A stretch of 64,000 bases of DNA, from positions 5,923,724-5,987,723 of the forward strand of contig NZ_AP021879.1 in the NCBI RefSeq assembly GCF_009689005.1, written 5' to 3'. The notes under the pieces are model-generated. The model was not told the DNA's origin, made no database searches, and saw only the letters and a program-made list of their open reading frames with translations. Source of the DNA: Desulfosarcina ovata subsp. ovata (GTDB taxonomy: Bacteria > Desulfobacterota > Desulfobacteria > Desulfobacterales > Desulfosarcinaceae). How positions within the stretch are numbered: position 1 is the first letter of the stretch; every line of letters begins with the position of its first letter. The position numbers were made by a program, and so were the translations under genes. This document shows, one piece after another, positions 27,143 through 36,035 of the stretch.

Positions 27143-28344
27143 ATGGCTGGTGCCTCAAACGGAATCGTGACAAATTTAAGATTCAGGTCGGCGGCAGTGG
27201 GCAGTTTGAATTTATACTCGGCGGTCAGCTCATCGATACTAAACCGGCAGAAATGCAGGAACCCAACATACAGCCTATCAAGATCGGCGGTCGCACATGC
27301 GACTCCAATCGCACTATCAATAGTTAGTGTGGTATCGGTGGCCCCGGTCACGGCCCGGAACACATATGTCCCATCGGGAAACCTGAAAAATAGATGCCGG
27401 CCCGTGGCATCATTGGGCAGCCAGTAATCAGAATACTCGATATCGGTGATGTGGAACGTGGTGGCCGTGGATGTAAATCCCGCCGTGACCTGGATGTCAC
27501 GCTGGAACGATGGAACCCAGAAATGCCCGTACCTGCCTTTGTGAACATCAAAAAACGTCCAGATATCCCACAGATTGACTCGGTTTGATCGCGTGAACGT
27601 CGCGGCAAGGGTGATGGCCGATTCGTCGAGATTGCTGTCGCTATAACTTGGCCCCAGATATTCCAGCACTTGGTAATCGTGCTCGACGCCGATCTTCGAC
27701 GAAATCAAATTCGGCAGGTACAGAAAAACGTCGTATCCCTCATATTGCGTGACGCTCTGGGAGGGACTAACCGCGTGATGATCGGTGCCGGATTCAAACG
27801 TTTCGGTGACCTCGATATCGATGCCGGCGGTCTTGTAAGACTGCAACTGAATCGATTGGCTGGCGCTCAAGCGCCCCTCGATCAGCGGATAGACACTTAT
27901 CCCCGCCGGCCACGTCGTGGACAGGTTGGCATCAAGGGTGATCGATGTCGATGCCACAGAATCGATTATTCCGGTTTCATAGGTCAGTGGATTCTGGGGA
28001 TCGATAAGTATGCACCGGCCGCCGTCGTAGAAGCGACGATAATCCGTCTGTCCAACGCTCAGAACGGCCTGTCCGGATGCAGCTTCGGCCGTGAGTGCGG
28101 TCCCGTCCGGCCAGATCGGCACGCCCCACAGTTTATGCAGGTCACGCCATAGTGCCCGGGTCAACCATGCCCGATCTGCATATGTGTTCGGCGTGGCCGT
28201 GAAAGCCAGCTTGATCCGTGGAAATGAATACAGTCTTGAGCGTTGCTCTGGCCCGGTGATGGCTTTCAGCAGGCCGGTTCTCCAGATGTGGGAGACCTGG
28301 ACCGGTTGAGCCCAATTCGGCGGAAGGCAGAAAACGGCGTCCAT
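27139..28344 (-). CDS. Phage tail protein downstream of tape measure
   Basis: A 401-aa protein between the tape-measure gene (1-bp overlap) and the HTH gene. It is beta-rich with many aromatic residues and a C-terminal module (HFCRFSIDELTAEYKFKLPTAADLNLKFVTIPFEA) typical of distal tail or tail-tip components. I place it by position and composition rather than by a firm family match. It is the only candidate tail-tip protein in the prophage. Confidence 0.65.
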   Translation of the reverse strand: MDAVFCLPPNWAQPVQVSHIWRTGLLKAITGPEQRSRLYSFPRIKLAFTATPNTYADRAWLTRALWRDLHKLWGVPIWPDGTALTAEAASGQAVLSVGQTDYRRFYDGGRCILIDPQNPLTYETGIIDSVASTSITLDANLSTTWPAGISVYPLIEGRLSASQSIQLQSYKTAGIDIEVTETFESGTDHHAVSPSQSVTQYEGYDVFLYLPNLISSKIGVEHDYQVLEYLGPSYSDSNLDESAITLAATFTRSNRVNLWDIWTFFDVHKGRYGHFWVPSFQRDIQVTAGFTSTATTFHITDIEYSDYWLPNDATGRHLFFRFPDGTYVFRAVTGATDTTLTIDSAIGVACATADLDRLYVGFLHFCRFSIDELTAEYKFKLPTAADLNLKFVTIPFEAPAI

Positions 28345-30332
28345 CAGCGCAGAACCCGTCGGATGGTGTGGGCGTTGCTTCCCACAATATTTAGTACGGT
28401 TTTTTGCCCCTGGGAGCTGGCCAAGTATTGGTCAATCAACCGTGGATCCGTGATATTGGTCATTTGAATAACCTGCGGTTGAGCTTGCTGTTGGGTGCCC
28501 ATGCTGGCGACAGCCTGCAACTGGGCGGGAGTCAGAACCGCTTCGCCCTTCTGCAGGATCGCGGGATATTCATCCGGTGCAAGGCCTTTGTGATACCGGG
28601 GGGCGCCGACGAACAGCGCAGGATTGACCGATCTGGTCCCGCCATCGGTCCCGACCATCCCACCGCCATGGAAAAGCGACGCCACCATCGTGGCGGCGGC
28701 GCCAACCCATCCGGATCCGGTACCGCCGGCGGCAGAACCGAAAAGCTGTTTGGTCAGTGCCTGCGCTGCCAGGTCGGCGAACATTTTTAAAATCGAGTCA
28801 CAAAATGAGGTTGCGTAATCTTCCAAACTGTCGAGCTGACCGGTGAATGCATCAGAAAAAACGCTGGAAAAATTTTCCTGCATGGCCCAGGCGGTGCGCT
28901 CGGACAGATTGGTGAAAACATCGAATTTTTTGCGCAGTTCTTCCTCAGTTATATCGAGATCGCCAAAATAGTCGGAAAGCGACATATCAACCGAGGTGTT
29001 CTTCGCGGCTTCGTCGATATCCTCGAAAAACTTTGTCAGGCTTTCATCGACTTCGGGAATCCGGTCAATGTCATGGAAGAAAGTGGACAGCTCTGCGTCG
29101 ATTTCACTTATGGTGTACGCCAAACTGTCATAGGCCCGGTTCGATGCGCTGTCCAGGTCCTGAAAGAATGAGCTGATGTCCGAATCATTTTCGAATAATT
29201 TGGCGGAAGCGGTCACCGACGGAGTGCTGGTTGTCTCGGGACTGTGTTCCTTTTTATAAGAGGAATATCCCGGCGTGCTGGAATTGATTTTGCCGGTGTA
29301 TGTCGTTGACCGGTTGGCCAGTGCTTCCAATTCCTGAAAGTTGGCCGTGGCAATCTCGGAATATTCAACCAGACCTTTCTGTGCATTCTCCAAGGCCTGG
29401 GTCAGGTTTCCCGCCCAGGTCACCATGTGGGCCATGCCTCCCAGCATGACGGCGCCTTTCTTTCCGCCGAAAGCCAGACCGACAATTCCCCATTCCAGGA
29501 TTGCCGGGTCATAGCTGACCAACGTCCAGATTTTATCGAGTGCCGACCTGATGTTATCCATGTATTGGTCGACCTTGACGGCGATTAATTGGCGATTGGT
29601 TTTTACAAAATCGGTGAATGCGTCGGAGGCGTCCTTCATCCCGGGGGCAAGCGCGACGGTGACCGTATTGGCCAGACCCTGCAATGCCTGGCGGGCACGA
29701 TACGCCGCGTCATTGGCCTCTTCGATGGCAGCGGCGTCCACTCGGTTGATGGCAATGCCCAGGTCTTTCGCTTCCTGTGCGGCATCTTTCAGAGATTGTG
29801 AACCGCCGGCCAATGTGTTGATAAGCTTCACGCCCTCAGAATCGAAAAGCTTAAACGCCAGGCGGACCCGGTCGGACTGGTCCTTCACATTGACCATGGC
29901 ATCAGCAATCGCTTCCATGGCCTGATCAGGAGACATCCGGGCCAGCGCTTCGGCAGACAAGCCCAGCTCTTCCAGGGCGCCTTTTGCTTCGCCCGTTCCT
30001 TGGGCCGCCTCGGCGATCCGGCGTGTCATGCGTTGCAGGGCCATGTCCAGGGTGTCGGCACCGGCCCCGGACAGCTCGGCGGCATGGCGTAACCCTGCCA
30101 AGGCTTCGGTGGTGAGCCCCAATCGATCAGCGGTCTTTGCCAGGGCGTCGTTGATCTCCAGCGACTGCTTGACCATGGCGCCCATGCCGGCGGTCCCGGC
30201 CAGTGCAAGGAAGGCGCTTTGGAGAGAGAAGGCCTTTTTCGCCAATGAGGTGATCTGGGTCGATACGCTATTGAACGCTTTGTTCGTGGCGTCCTTGGCG
30301 CTCAGAACAATTTCAAGCTTACGGTCACTCAT
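28344..30332 (-). CDS. Tail tape measure protein
   Basis: A 662-aa protein. The N-terminal half is helical with the tape-measure pattern (SQITSLAKKAFSLQSAFLALAGTAGMGAMVKQ; KTADRLGLTTEALAGLRHAAELSG). There is a hydrophobic central segment (~275-300) and a Gly/Gln-rich C terminus. It sets tail length; at roughly 1.5 angstrom per residue the tail would be near 100 nm (family rule, inference). It follows the chaperone genes as in lambda G/T/H. Confidence 0.9.
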   Translation of the reverse strand: MSDRKLEIVLSAKDATNKAFNSVSTQITSLAKKAFSLQSAFLALAGTAGMGAMVKQSLEINDALAKTADRLGLTTEALAGLRHAAELSGAGADTLDMALQRMTRRIAEAAQGTGEAKGALEELGLSAEALARMSPDQAMEAIADAMVNVKDQSDRVRLAFKLFDSEGVKLINTLAGGSQSLKDAAQEAKDLGIAINRVDAAAIEEANDAAYRARQALQGLANTVTVALAPGMKDASDAFTDFVKTNRQLIAVKVDQYMDNIRSALDKIWTLVSYDPAILEWGIVGLAFGGKKGAVMLGGMAHMVTWAGNLTQALENAQKGLVEYSEIATANFQELEALANRSTTYTGKINSSTPGYSSYKKEHSPETTSTPSVTASAKLFENDSDISSFFQDLDSASNRAYDSLAYTISEIDAELSTFFHDIDRIPEVDESLTKFFEDIDEAAKNTSVDMSLSDYFGDLDITEEELRKKFDVFTNLSERTAWAMQENFSSVFSDAFTGQLDSLEDYATSFCDSILKMFADLAAQALTKQLFGSAAGGTGSGWVGAAATMVASLFHGGGMVGTDGGTRSVNPALFVGAPRYHKGLAPDEYPAILQKGEAVLTPAQLQAVASMGTQQQAQPQVIQMTNITDPRLIDQYLASSQGQKTVLNIVGSNAHTIRRVLR

Positions 30333-30916
30333 ATGCGTTTACCCATCATCTTTCGGCGAAAATTGGCCCGGATATTCGCCCAGGCCCGCCGTTCCTGTGA
30401 CTGCCAGAAGGGATCAATTATCTTCCGGGCCGGCGTGTCGAGCTGGGTGGTGGATTTCCGGAGAAAGAAAAACTTGCGATTTTTTGACTTTTCGCTGATC
30501 TCTTCGCCCCGGTGGCGAAAGTAGCTTTCCTGCGGATCCGTTACCGACCGGGTGAAGCCTTCCTGTTGTTTTTCGGCAATCGCTTTCCAGGCTTTGGACA
30601 CCCGGGGCCCGGTCCATCCGACGGCCACCTCAAACGGATTCTTGGATTTTACATGGTAAAAGATCGGCACGGCCAGACGGGCAAGCGGCTTGTTGGGCTT
30701 GAAACGCTTGCTATCCCGCTTGCGCCTGGCAAGAAATGTGAGGGGCTTGAGTCTTTTGCCGCCGGGGGATCCGGATCGGATGCCGGCTTTCAGTTCTTTA
30801 CGAAGGCGGTAAGACTCGACCTTTGTGGCGGTCTGCAGGTCCTTTTCCTGGCGCCGGCCTTCAGCCTTTAGATTGGCCTTGAGTTTCTGCGCTCCGATTA
30901 TCGTCGCGTTCAGCAT
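30329..30916 (-). CDS. Basic prophage protein, probable minor tail / virion morphogenesis
   Basis: A 195-aa, strongly basic protein lying between the chaperone and tape-measure genes (overlaps both). Its opening (IIGAQKLKANLKAEGRRQEK) resembles HK97 gp10/lambda gpZ-like tail-completion proteins in style. A DNA- or protein-contact role in tail assembly is plausible. Family assignment is uncertain. Confidence 0.55.
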   Translation of the reverse strand: MLNATIIGAQKLKANLKAEGRRQEKDLQTATKVESYRLRKELKAGIRSGSPGGKRLKPLTFLARRKRDSKRFKPNKPLARLAVPIFYHVKSKNPFEVAVGWTGPRVSKAWKAIAEKQQEGFTRSVTDPQESYFRHRGEEISEKSKNRKFFFLRKSTTQLDTPARKIIDPFWQSQERRAWANIRANFRRKMMGKRI

Positions 30917-31223
30917 GGGCTTTCCTCAGTGTGGACGCTTCCAGCGCCTTAATTTTGGACATCATGCAGGGACTCAAGTCGATTTCCAGGCGATCAGCCT
31001 CATGGTAGAGGGTGTTATAGTCGAGCCCGATTATTCCGAAGCCGCCGGCCCGCCACTGGGTTTGAACAGCCATCCAAAGATCGAAAGCTTCGTAATTTTC
31101 CGGCATCAGTTCCGGCGGCTGGTATTCACAAATGTTGCAGTCGTGGTCTTGTTTGGACTGCCGGCAGGCCTTGCAGTACTTTGCCCGGTCGCCGTCTGAG
31201 ATTATTTCCCAGACGGTCAGGAG
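30861..31223 (-). CDS. Frameshift extension of the tail assembly chaperone (gpT-like)
   Basis: The frame is open from the slippery site at 31223-31229 to a stop at 30861 and has no ATG, GTG or TTG before residue 40. It begins LLTVWEIISDGDRAKYCKAC and carries a C-x2-C-x8-C-x2-C zinc knuckle (CKACRQSKQDHDCNIC). The rest resembles DUF1799 (LWMAVQTQWRAGGFGIIGLDY). It is therefore best read as the T part of a G-T fusion of about 207 aa made by -1 frameshifting. Starting at the internal ATG 31106 would delete the Cys motif. Confidence 0.8.
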   Translation of the reverse strand, partial: LLTVWEIISDGDRAKYCKACRQSKQDHDCNICEYQPPELMPENYEAFDLWMAVQTQWRAGGFGIIGLDYNTLYHEADRLEIDLSPCMMSKIKALEASTLRKAHAERDDNRSAETQGQSKG

Positions 31224-31229
31224 TTTTTT
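31192..31229 (-). promoter_or_regulatory. Programmed -1 ribosomal frameshift signal
   Basis: On the minus strand the heptamer A AAA AAC (31229-31223) is in the correct reading frame, two codons before the TGA of the 88-aa gene. After a 6-base spacer comes a 7-bp perfect stem (CCGTCTG/CAGACGG, 31216-31210 and 31198-31192) with an 11-base loop. This matches the textbook layout for -1 frameshifting. Confidence 0.85.
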
Positions 31230-31483
31230 TCCTCATCCTGCGCGCCATATGTTTCTTTCAGGACTGCCGACCACAATTTTAGGGCGTCCGGATTGTCCAG
31301 CTCGTCAATAACGGCGATCTGATCGGGGGTGAAAACCATGTCAAAAACTCGATCCATGGCCTCTTCCCCTTTCGCCGGATCCAGGTTGACAAGGGTGATG
31401 CCATCTTTCCGAAGCTGTTTGACCTCTTTGCGTTTCAGGGGACGGACATCAAAATCATTGCTACCAAGCGTAACAGTTCTCAC
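31217..31483 (-). CDS. Tail assembly chaperone (gpG-like)
   Basis: An 88-aa protein (MRTVTLGSNDFDVRPLKRKEVKQL) between the tail tube and tape-measure genes, the fixed position of siphophage tail chaperones. It ends DEEKNS at a stop just after the slippery heptamer. Ribosomes that slip add the Cys-rich extension. Chaperones of this type coat the tape measure during tail assembly. Confidence 0.8.
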   Translation of the reverse strand: MRTVTLGSNDFDVRPLKRKEVKQLRKDGITLVNLDPAKGEEAMDRVFDMVFTPDQIAVIDELDNPDALKLWSAVLKETYGAQDEEKNS

Positions 31484-31496
31484 AGCTTCACTTCTC

Positions 31497-32453
31497 CTAT
31501 GCGTAGGTTTCGACAGTATTGATAAGAGTTGCGGTCACTACACTTGCGGCCGCGTCATCGTCATAGAAAGCCACAAACGGCAGGGTAATCAATACGCCTT
31601 TCGGGCCGTCGATGCTCGGGGTCTGACGCTCGAATTCAAGCTCGTTGAATGCGAATTCCAGGGAATCGGCACCACTGGTAAATGTGAGTTTCAGACTCGA
31701 TTCGGTGCTGTTGATCGCTTTATTCAACAGGGTATCGGAATTAAAAAGCGCCGTGATACTGCCGGTCACCGAAAGAATCCCCTCGGGAATCTGACCCCGC
31801 GTGCCACCATCACCGATAGTATAAACGTCAGTGTCCAGACCAAAGTCGATGGTGAAGTCCATGGCTGTCACATCGGCAATACTGGCCCCGCCCTCTTCGA
31901 TGGTGGCTTGGTAATTGTTGAACCGGTTGAGTGAAAGAACCGTCGGATCCGAATCATAGGCCGTGCTGCCGATGGTTTCGGTGGCAGCCTCGATGCCGAC
32001 TTTGGCGGTCAATTCGTCGTCACCACCAACGCTCATGTTAAAGCTACTGATCTTGCAGCCGTTATGCTTGGCATAGGTGAGAACGCTTGCCGTTTTGTCC
32101 TGGAAGCGCACTTCCATGACCATGGACGGCATGGAGTCGCCAACTTTAAAAACATGCGTATACGGGCTTGTTCCGGTCGTGGTCGGTGCGCCGAACATGG
32201 CCCGGAGCCACCAACCGAATGCCTGTGAATCGACGGGGACCACACCTTCACCGGAATCGGAGAGATTACCGTCGAACGGTTTCACAGGGTTTCGTGATCC
32301 CGTGATGGTTTGCGCGGTGTTCTTTGTCCGGCTGGATTTCAAACTGAACGTGTTAATGGGCATGACCATCCCGGCGGGTGTGCCGGGTTCGGTTTTGAAA
32401 CTATCTTCGAAATCCATGACAAGGCGTGATTTTGAACCAAGTGCCTGTCCCAT
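31497..32453 (-). CDS. Major tail tube protein
   Basis: A 318-aa beta-rich protein (MGQALGSKSRLVMDFEDSFKT start) that fits phage tail tube proteins. A typical core segment follows (FGWWLRAMFGAP ... YTHVFKVGDSMPSMVMEVRF), with a C-terminal lobe. Position before the chaperones matches lambda V. It polymerises to form the tail tube. Confidence 0.85.
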   Translation of the reverse strand: MGQALGSKSRLVMDFEDSFKTEPGTPAGMVMPINTFSLKSSRTKNTAQTITGSRNPVKPFDGNLSDSGEGVVPVDSQAFGWWLRAMFGAPTTTGTSPYTHVFKVGDSMPSMVMEVRFQDKTASVLTYAKHNGCKISSFNMSVGGDDELTAKVGIEAATETIGSTAYDSDPTVLSLNRFNNYQATIEEGGASIADVTAMDFTIDFGLDTDVYTIGDGGTRGQIPEGILSVTGSITALFNSDTLLNKAINSTESSLKLTFTSGADSLEFAFNELEFERQTPSIDGPKGVLITLPFVAFYDDDAAASVVTATLINTVETYA

Positions 32454-32465
32454 TTGTCACCTCTA

Positions 32466-32933
32466 TTATTCTAAAGGATCGGCGCCAATGAGCACATCTT
32501 CGCCGATAGTAAAGATCATCCCCGCCCACATGAACGGGAACGAATCAACTGTGTCATATTCAACGTCCAGATCGTCAACCAAAGCATTACCCACGTCCGC
32601 ACCAACTACGGCGTTTTCAACATACTTGCGGAACGTTTCCAGGCGGCTTGTGCCGGCGTATGAGGTTACGTTACCGGAAACGGTTTTGGTCTCGTCATAG
32701 ATACAGACGTCAACTTCAACATGATGGTGCTTTTTGTCTTGAGACTGCCCGGCTGATTTACCTGATGGGTAAATAATCACGAATGGGCAGGCTTCTTCAC
32801 CCGGTGGGTCCCGGCGGTCAACGTTCTCGAAAACCTGATGGGCTTGGCTATAAGTGGTCGACGCCCAACTGGTAATGGTCGAATCCGTTGAAACGGCGGT
32901 CACAATGGTGTCGATCAGAGTGTTGATGTCCAT
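32466..32933 (-). CDS. Probable tail terminator protein
   Basis: A 155-aa protein between the head-tail genes and the tail tube gene, the slot of lambda gpU. It is alpha-beta (MDINTLIDTIVTAVSTDSTI; HHHVEVDVCIYDETK) with length normal for terminators. It would cap the tail and join it to the head. The assignment rests mainly on position. Confidence 0.65.
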   Translation of the reverse strand: MDINTLIDTIVTAVSTDSTITSWASTTYSQAHQVFENVDRRDPPGEEACPFVIIYPSGKSAGQSQDKKHHHVEVDVCIYDETKTVSGNVTSYAGTSRLETFRKYVENAVVGADVGNALVDDLDVEYDTVDSFPFMWAGMIFTIGEDVLIGADPLE

Positions 32934-32935
32934 GG

Positions 32936-33232
32936 TTAATCCGGATACGTGTAGGACTCTCGGTCATCCCATACATAATTGAACCCTGAGTCGCCGTTGG
33001 GAAAAACGATGGTGACGACGTTCCCCGATGTGTCATAAATAATTTTTTGGATTCTCCACGCGGTGTCACTGGTGGCCACATTCGGCGAGGAGACGCCCGA
33101 ATATTCGACGTCACCCGACGAATTATAAGCAATTCGCGTTTGCAGAGCATCGTGATCCACCTCACAAAATGCAGGTGTGGCCGATACCAGACAAATCAAA
33201 AGTGCAATGATTAACGTAATTTTGGTTTTCAT
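32936..33232 (-). CDS. Secreted small protein in the phage head-tail module
   Basis: A 98-aa protein. The start at 33232 follows GAGGAAAG. A clear signal peptide (MKTKITLIIALLICLVSATPAFC) is followed by a ~75-aa domain with YSGVSSPNVATSDTAWRIQK and a WDDRESYTYPD end. Similar AWRI...WDDR domains are, from memory, common in phage genes of unknown role. A signal peptide is unexpected in the middle of a virion operon; it may be a moron product exported by the lysogen. Confidence 0.7.
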   Translation of the reverse strand: MKTKITLIIALLICLVSATPAFCEVDHDALQTRIAYNSSGDVEYSGVSSPNVATSDTAWRIQKIIYDTSGNVVTIVFPNGDSGFNYVWDDRESYTYPD

Positions 33233-33244
33233 GTCTTTCCTCAT

Positions 33245-33559
33245 TTAAAATGCACGTGGTTTTTCATCCCGAATCAGGGGAATTTCCCAGGTTAAACCGT
33301 CGCCTGCGATGATCACATCTTGACTTTGATCCTGGAACACCCGCCAGGTGGTCGAACCGACGATCACAGTATCCCTGTATTGAGGATCCGGAACATCGGA
33401 AACCCGGACTGTCAGGGTTGCGTGTTTGGCCGTGGGGGCGTTGCGGCCCCCATATGTGATGTGGCCATAGATCGGTGAACCGTTATAGGTGATCAGGTCC
33501 GCATGATCGGCGGAAAACAGAACGTCCATGGCGTAGACCTTGGCGTCGGCAAGGTTCAT
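33245..33559 (-). CDS. Head-tail joining protein
   Basis: A 104-aa beta-rich protein directly after the capsid gene (1-bp overlap), the position of lambda gpFII-like connectors. Features such as STTWRVFQDQSQDVIIAGDGLTWEIPL fit small head-tail joining proteins. The assignment combines fold style and position. Confidence 0.65.
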   Translation of the reverse strand: MNLADAKVYAMDVLFSADHADLITYNGSPIYGHITYGGRNAPTAKHATLTVRVSDVPDPQYRDTVIVGSTTWRVFQDQSQDVIIAGDGLTWEIPLIRDEKPRAF

Positions 33560-34569
33560 TACGCGTAGGTTCCCTTGACCAGCACGCCAGGCCGGTAGCA
33601 GATCGGCAGCGGGTTGCTCTGGGTGTGCAGATCCACGCCACGGTTATGCTTACGTGGCTCCTGATGGGCGTACAGTTCAAGGCCCAGCGTGTTGGCGGTT
33701 TCGTTAAAGTCCGCCGGGGCGAACAGCGTCTCGAAAGTGCTCATTGTCCCCACGGGGAAGAAGTGTGCATCCCCGGCAGTGATGAAGGCACGGGCGTTGC
33801 CGTCGATATCATCGGCGGTGCCCCGGTACTCTTCAAATGTGATGCCCTGGAATTTGAAGCCTTTGCGGGTATCCTCGCCGATTCGTTCAGCGGCGGCTGA
33901 CCAATTCAGGTAAGCCTCTTTGACGGAATCGTGACCGACCAGACCATCGAAGAAGGTCTCTGAGCAAAGGCAGTGAACACCGCTCATGACTTCGCCCTTC
34001 AGATTATCTTCGATATGGCGGGAGACCGCGCGGCATTTGGCGGGGATGTCGGTTGTGCTTGTGGCCATGGCGAAGCTGACGGTCTTCTGGCTGATGCCGA
34101 ATTCCGTATAAAGGTTGTAAAGCGTGGTCGCATCCGCATCCAGAATGATCCCCTTCAAGGCGCCCATGCGCAGATGCTCAAGGGTGATAGCGTGCTTGTT
34201 CCGCATCGTTTGGAGCACGTCGTTGACCACCTGTGCGATGCCGGTCAGATCGTTTTCGGACCCGAAGGCCCGGACACCCTGATAGGATTCGGGCATGATC
34301 ACGTCATCAAGCGGGATGTGCGGAATGGTGAAGTTTCTCACAGTACGCTTGCCCCTGGAGTTCTGAAGCCCGGGGGAACCCACCGGCTGAGTCTGGAGCA
34401 GGTTCAGAACGCCGTTTTTCTCTTCCACGGCAATGGTCCGGGTACGGACACCCTTGCCGGGCATGAGGTTCATTTCGCGGACCCGGCCGTAATTGTTCGG
34501 CAAGATGTTAATGGCCCGCGTCAAGCTGGTCATGCTGAAAGCATCGGAACTGGTAAAAGGATCAAGCAT
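33559..34569 (-). CDS. Major capsid protein (lambda gpE family)
   Basis: A 336-aa protein with the gpE pattern: MTSLTRAINILPNNYGRVREM, RTRTIAVEEKNGVLNLLQT, IPHIPLDDVIMPESYQGVRAF, and a C-terminal P-domain with ALFAPADFNETANTLG-like sequence. It assembles the icosahedral head after cleavage by the upstream S49 protease. Confidence 0.93.
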   Translation of the reverse strand: MLDPFTSSDAFSMTSLTRAINILPNNYGRVREMNLMPGKGVRTRTIAVEEKNGVLNLLQTQPVGSPGLQNSRGKRTVRNFTIPHIPLDDVIMPESYQGVRAFGSENDLTGIAQVVNDVLQTMRNKHAITLEHLRMGALKGIILDADATTLYNLYTEFGISQKTVSFAMATSTTDIPAKCRAVSRHIEDNLKGEVMSGVHCLCSETFFDGLVGHDSVKEAYLNWSAAAERIGEDTRKGFKFQGITFEEYRGTADDIDGNARAFITAGDAHFFPVGTMSTFETLFAPADFNETANTLGLELYAHQEPRKHNRGVDLHTQSNPLPICYRPGVLVKGTYA

Positions 34570-34572
34570 CGT

Positions 34573-34947
34573 TTATCCCTCCTCGGCGGCGATAATGCCG
34601 GCGGTTTTCAAGCTGGCCATGGCCGTGGCCTGTTCGGCGGTTTCAATATCGGACGGAAAGGTCAGATTGTCTTCGATGACGATAGCGTCCCGGACGATGG
34701 CCACGCCCTCGACATCGGCTTCGCTGGCGTCATAATCAGCAATGGCGATGCCGGCGGCGGTCTCAGTTCCATCAGCGCCGTCCTGATCGAATGCCGCGTA
34801 CTTGCCGGAGGCGGTGACGATGCCAAGCACTTCACCACATGAAATGGAGTTGCCGGAGGCGATGGTAACTTTCTCCCGGGAATAATTCTTGTCGGATTCC
34901 CACTTCAAGAAGTCGTCCAGATAATTGGATTCGGTGATTGAACTCAT
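34573..34947 (-). CDS. Head decoration protein (gpD-like)
   Basis: A 124-aa protein with an acidic beta-tulip style sequence (KVTIASGNSISCGEVLGIV; AAFDQDGADGTETAAGIAI) as in lambda gpD. It stabilises the expanded capsid. It lies between the protease/scaffold and the capsid gene, as in lambda C-D-E. Confidence 0.9.
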   Translation of the reverse strand: MSSITESNYLDDFLKWESDKNYSREKVTIASGNSISCGEVLGIVTASGKYAAFDQDGADGTETAAGIAIADYDASEADVEGVAIVRDAIVIEDNLTFPSDIETAEQATAMASLKTAGIIAAEEG

Positions 34948-36035
34948 TATTTACCTTCCTTTCCGGCCCGGCGGTTGGCATCCTGGAGAAGCGGGTTGAC
35001 GTCTCCAATACCGGTGGCCGATACCGTGGAAAAAATCGATTTCTGTGCCGCATCGGCTTTGGCTTCCAGGATCTTCTGCCGGGCTTGCTCCGGTGTGGTC
35101 CCGGAATTGATCATGCCCATCACAAAAGACAGGTCGGTAACCCCGGCCAGCTCGGCGATGGACAAAATCTCTTTGGCCTGGTCGGTCTGTTGGGCGTTGG
35201 CATCGGTGGGAACAAAGCCCACACCCGCCATGGCTTCGGCGATCTCGTCAGGCTGTTTGCCCGCTAAGAGAGTCCGAATGTCGGTTTTAAGACTCATTGA
35301 TTCACCTCTTGAAACAAGTTTGTTGAAAGATTGTATTTCATCGGCAAGGCCGAGCTTCACGGCTTCGGCGCCGGTATAGATGCCAGCTTCGGTCTGCCGG
35401 ATGGCTGATTCGGATAAACCCCGGTTCCTGGCGACCGTTTGAACGAATAGATCGTAAGTGGTGTTGATCTTTTCTTGTGCAAGTTTAAAAGCGGCTTCGC
35501 CCAACGGACCGTGGGGGCTGAAATCATTCTTGCGCTCGCCGGCATAAATCGGCGTAAATTTGAGGCCGGCCTTTTCCTCGGCCCCGGACTGATCCACATG
35601 CAAGGCCATTACGCCAATCGAGCCCACACTGGCAGTACGGGAGAGATAGACCTTATCGGCGGCGCTGGCGATCAGGTAGGCGGCGGACAAGGCGCTTTCG
35701 TTGGCGATGGCCGTGATCGGCTTGATCCCCCGGCTATTATAAATAAGGTCCGCCAGGTCAAACACGCCTGCCACTTCACCGCCAGGCGAGTCGATATTCA
35801 AGACGACCTGATCGACGGAATCGTCTGCCAGGGCATCGGAGAGAAAGGCCCGGATGTCCTCATAGGCGGCCCCCTCGCCCTGAATCCAGCCCATGAGGCC
35901 GCCGTTGCGGTGCACCAAAGGGCCGAAGATATCGAGCACGGCCGTGGCGCCGTCGTGTGGGGCAGCGGTGCCGGTGGCATCGATCGGAAAACCGGACAGG
36001 CCGGCGGTTTCGAGCAAAAGCTGAGTAAAAATCAT
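34947..36035 (-). CDS. S49 head maturation protease with scaffold domain (gpC-like)
   Basis: A 362-aa protein. The N-terminal SppA/ClpP-type protease (~30-230) has IDSPGGEV, the nucleophile in ANESALSAAY (about Ser117) and the general-base lysine in AGERKND (about Lys169). The C-terminal ~130 residues (LAGKQPDEIAEAMAGVG onward) are a scaffold-like region. It shapes and then matures the prohead. It overlaps the portal and decoration genes by a few bases. Confidence 0.92.
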   Translation of the reverse strand: MIFTQLLLETAGLSGFPIDATGTAAPHDGATAVLDIFGPLVHRNGGLMGWIQGEGAAYEDIRAFLSDALADDSVDQVVLNIDSPGGEVAGVFDLADLIYNSRGIKPITAIANESALSAAYLIASAADKVYLSRTASVGSIGVMALHVDQSGAEEKAGLKFTPIYAGERKNDFSPHGPLGEAAFKLAQEKINTTYDLFVQTVARNRGLSESAIRQTEAGIYTGAEAVKLGLADEIQSFNKLVSRGESMSLKTDIRTLLAGKQPDEIAEAMAGVGFVPTDANAQQTDQAKEILSIAELAGVTDLSFVMGMINSGTTPEQARQKILEAKADAAQKSIFSTVSATGIGDVNPLLQDANRRAGKEGK

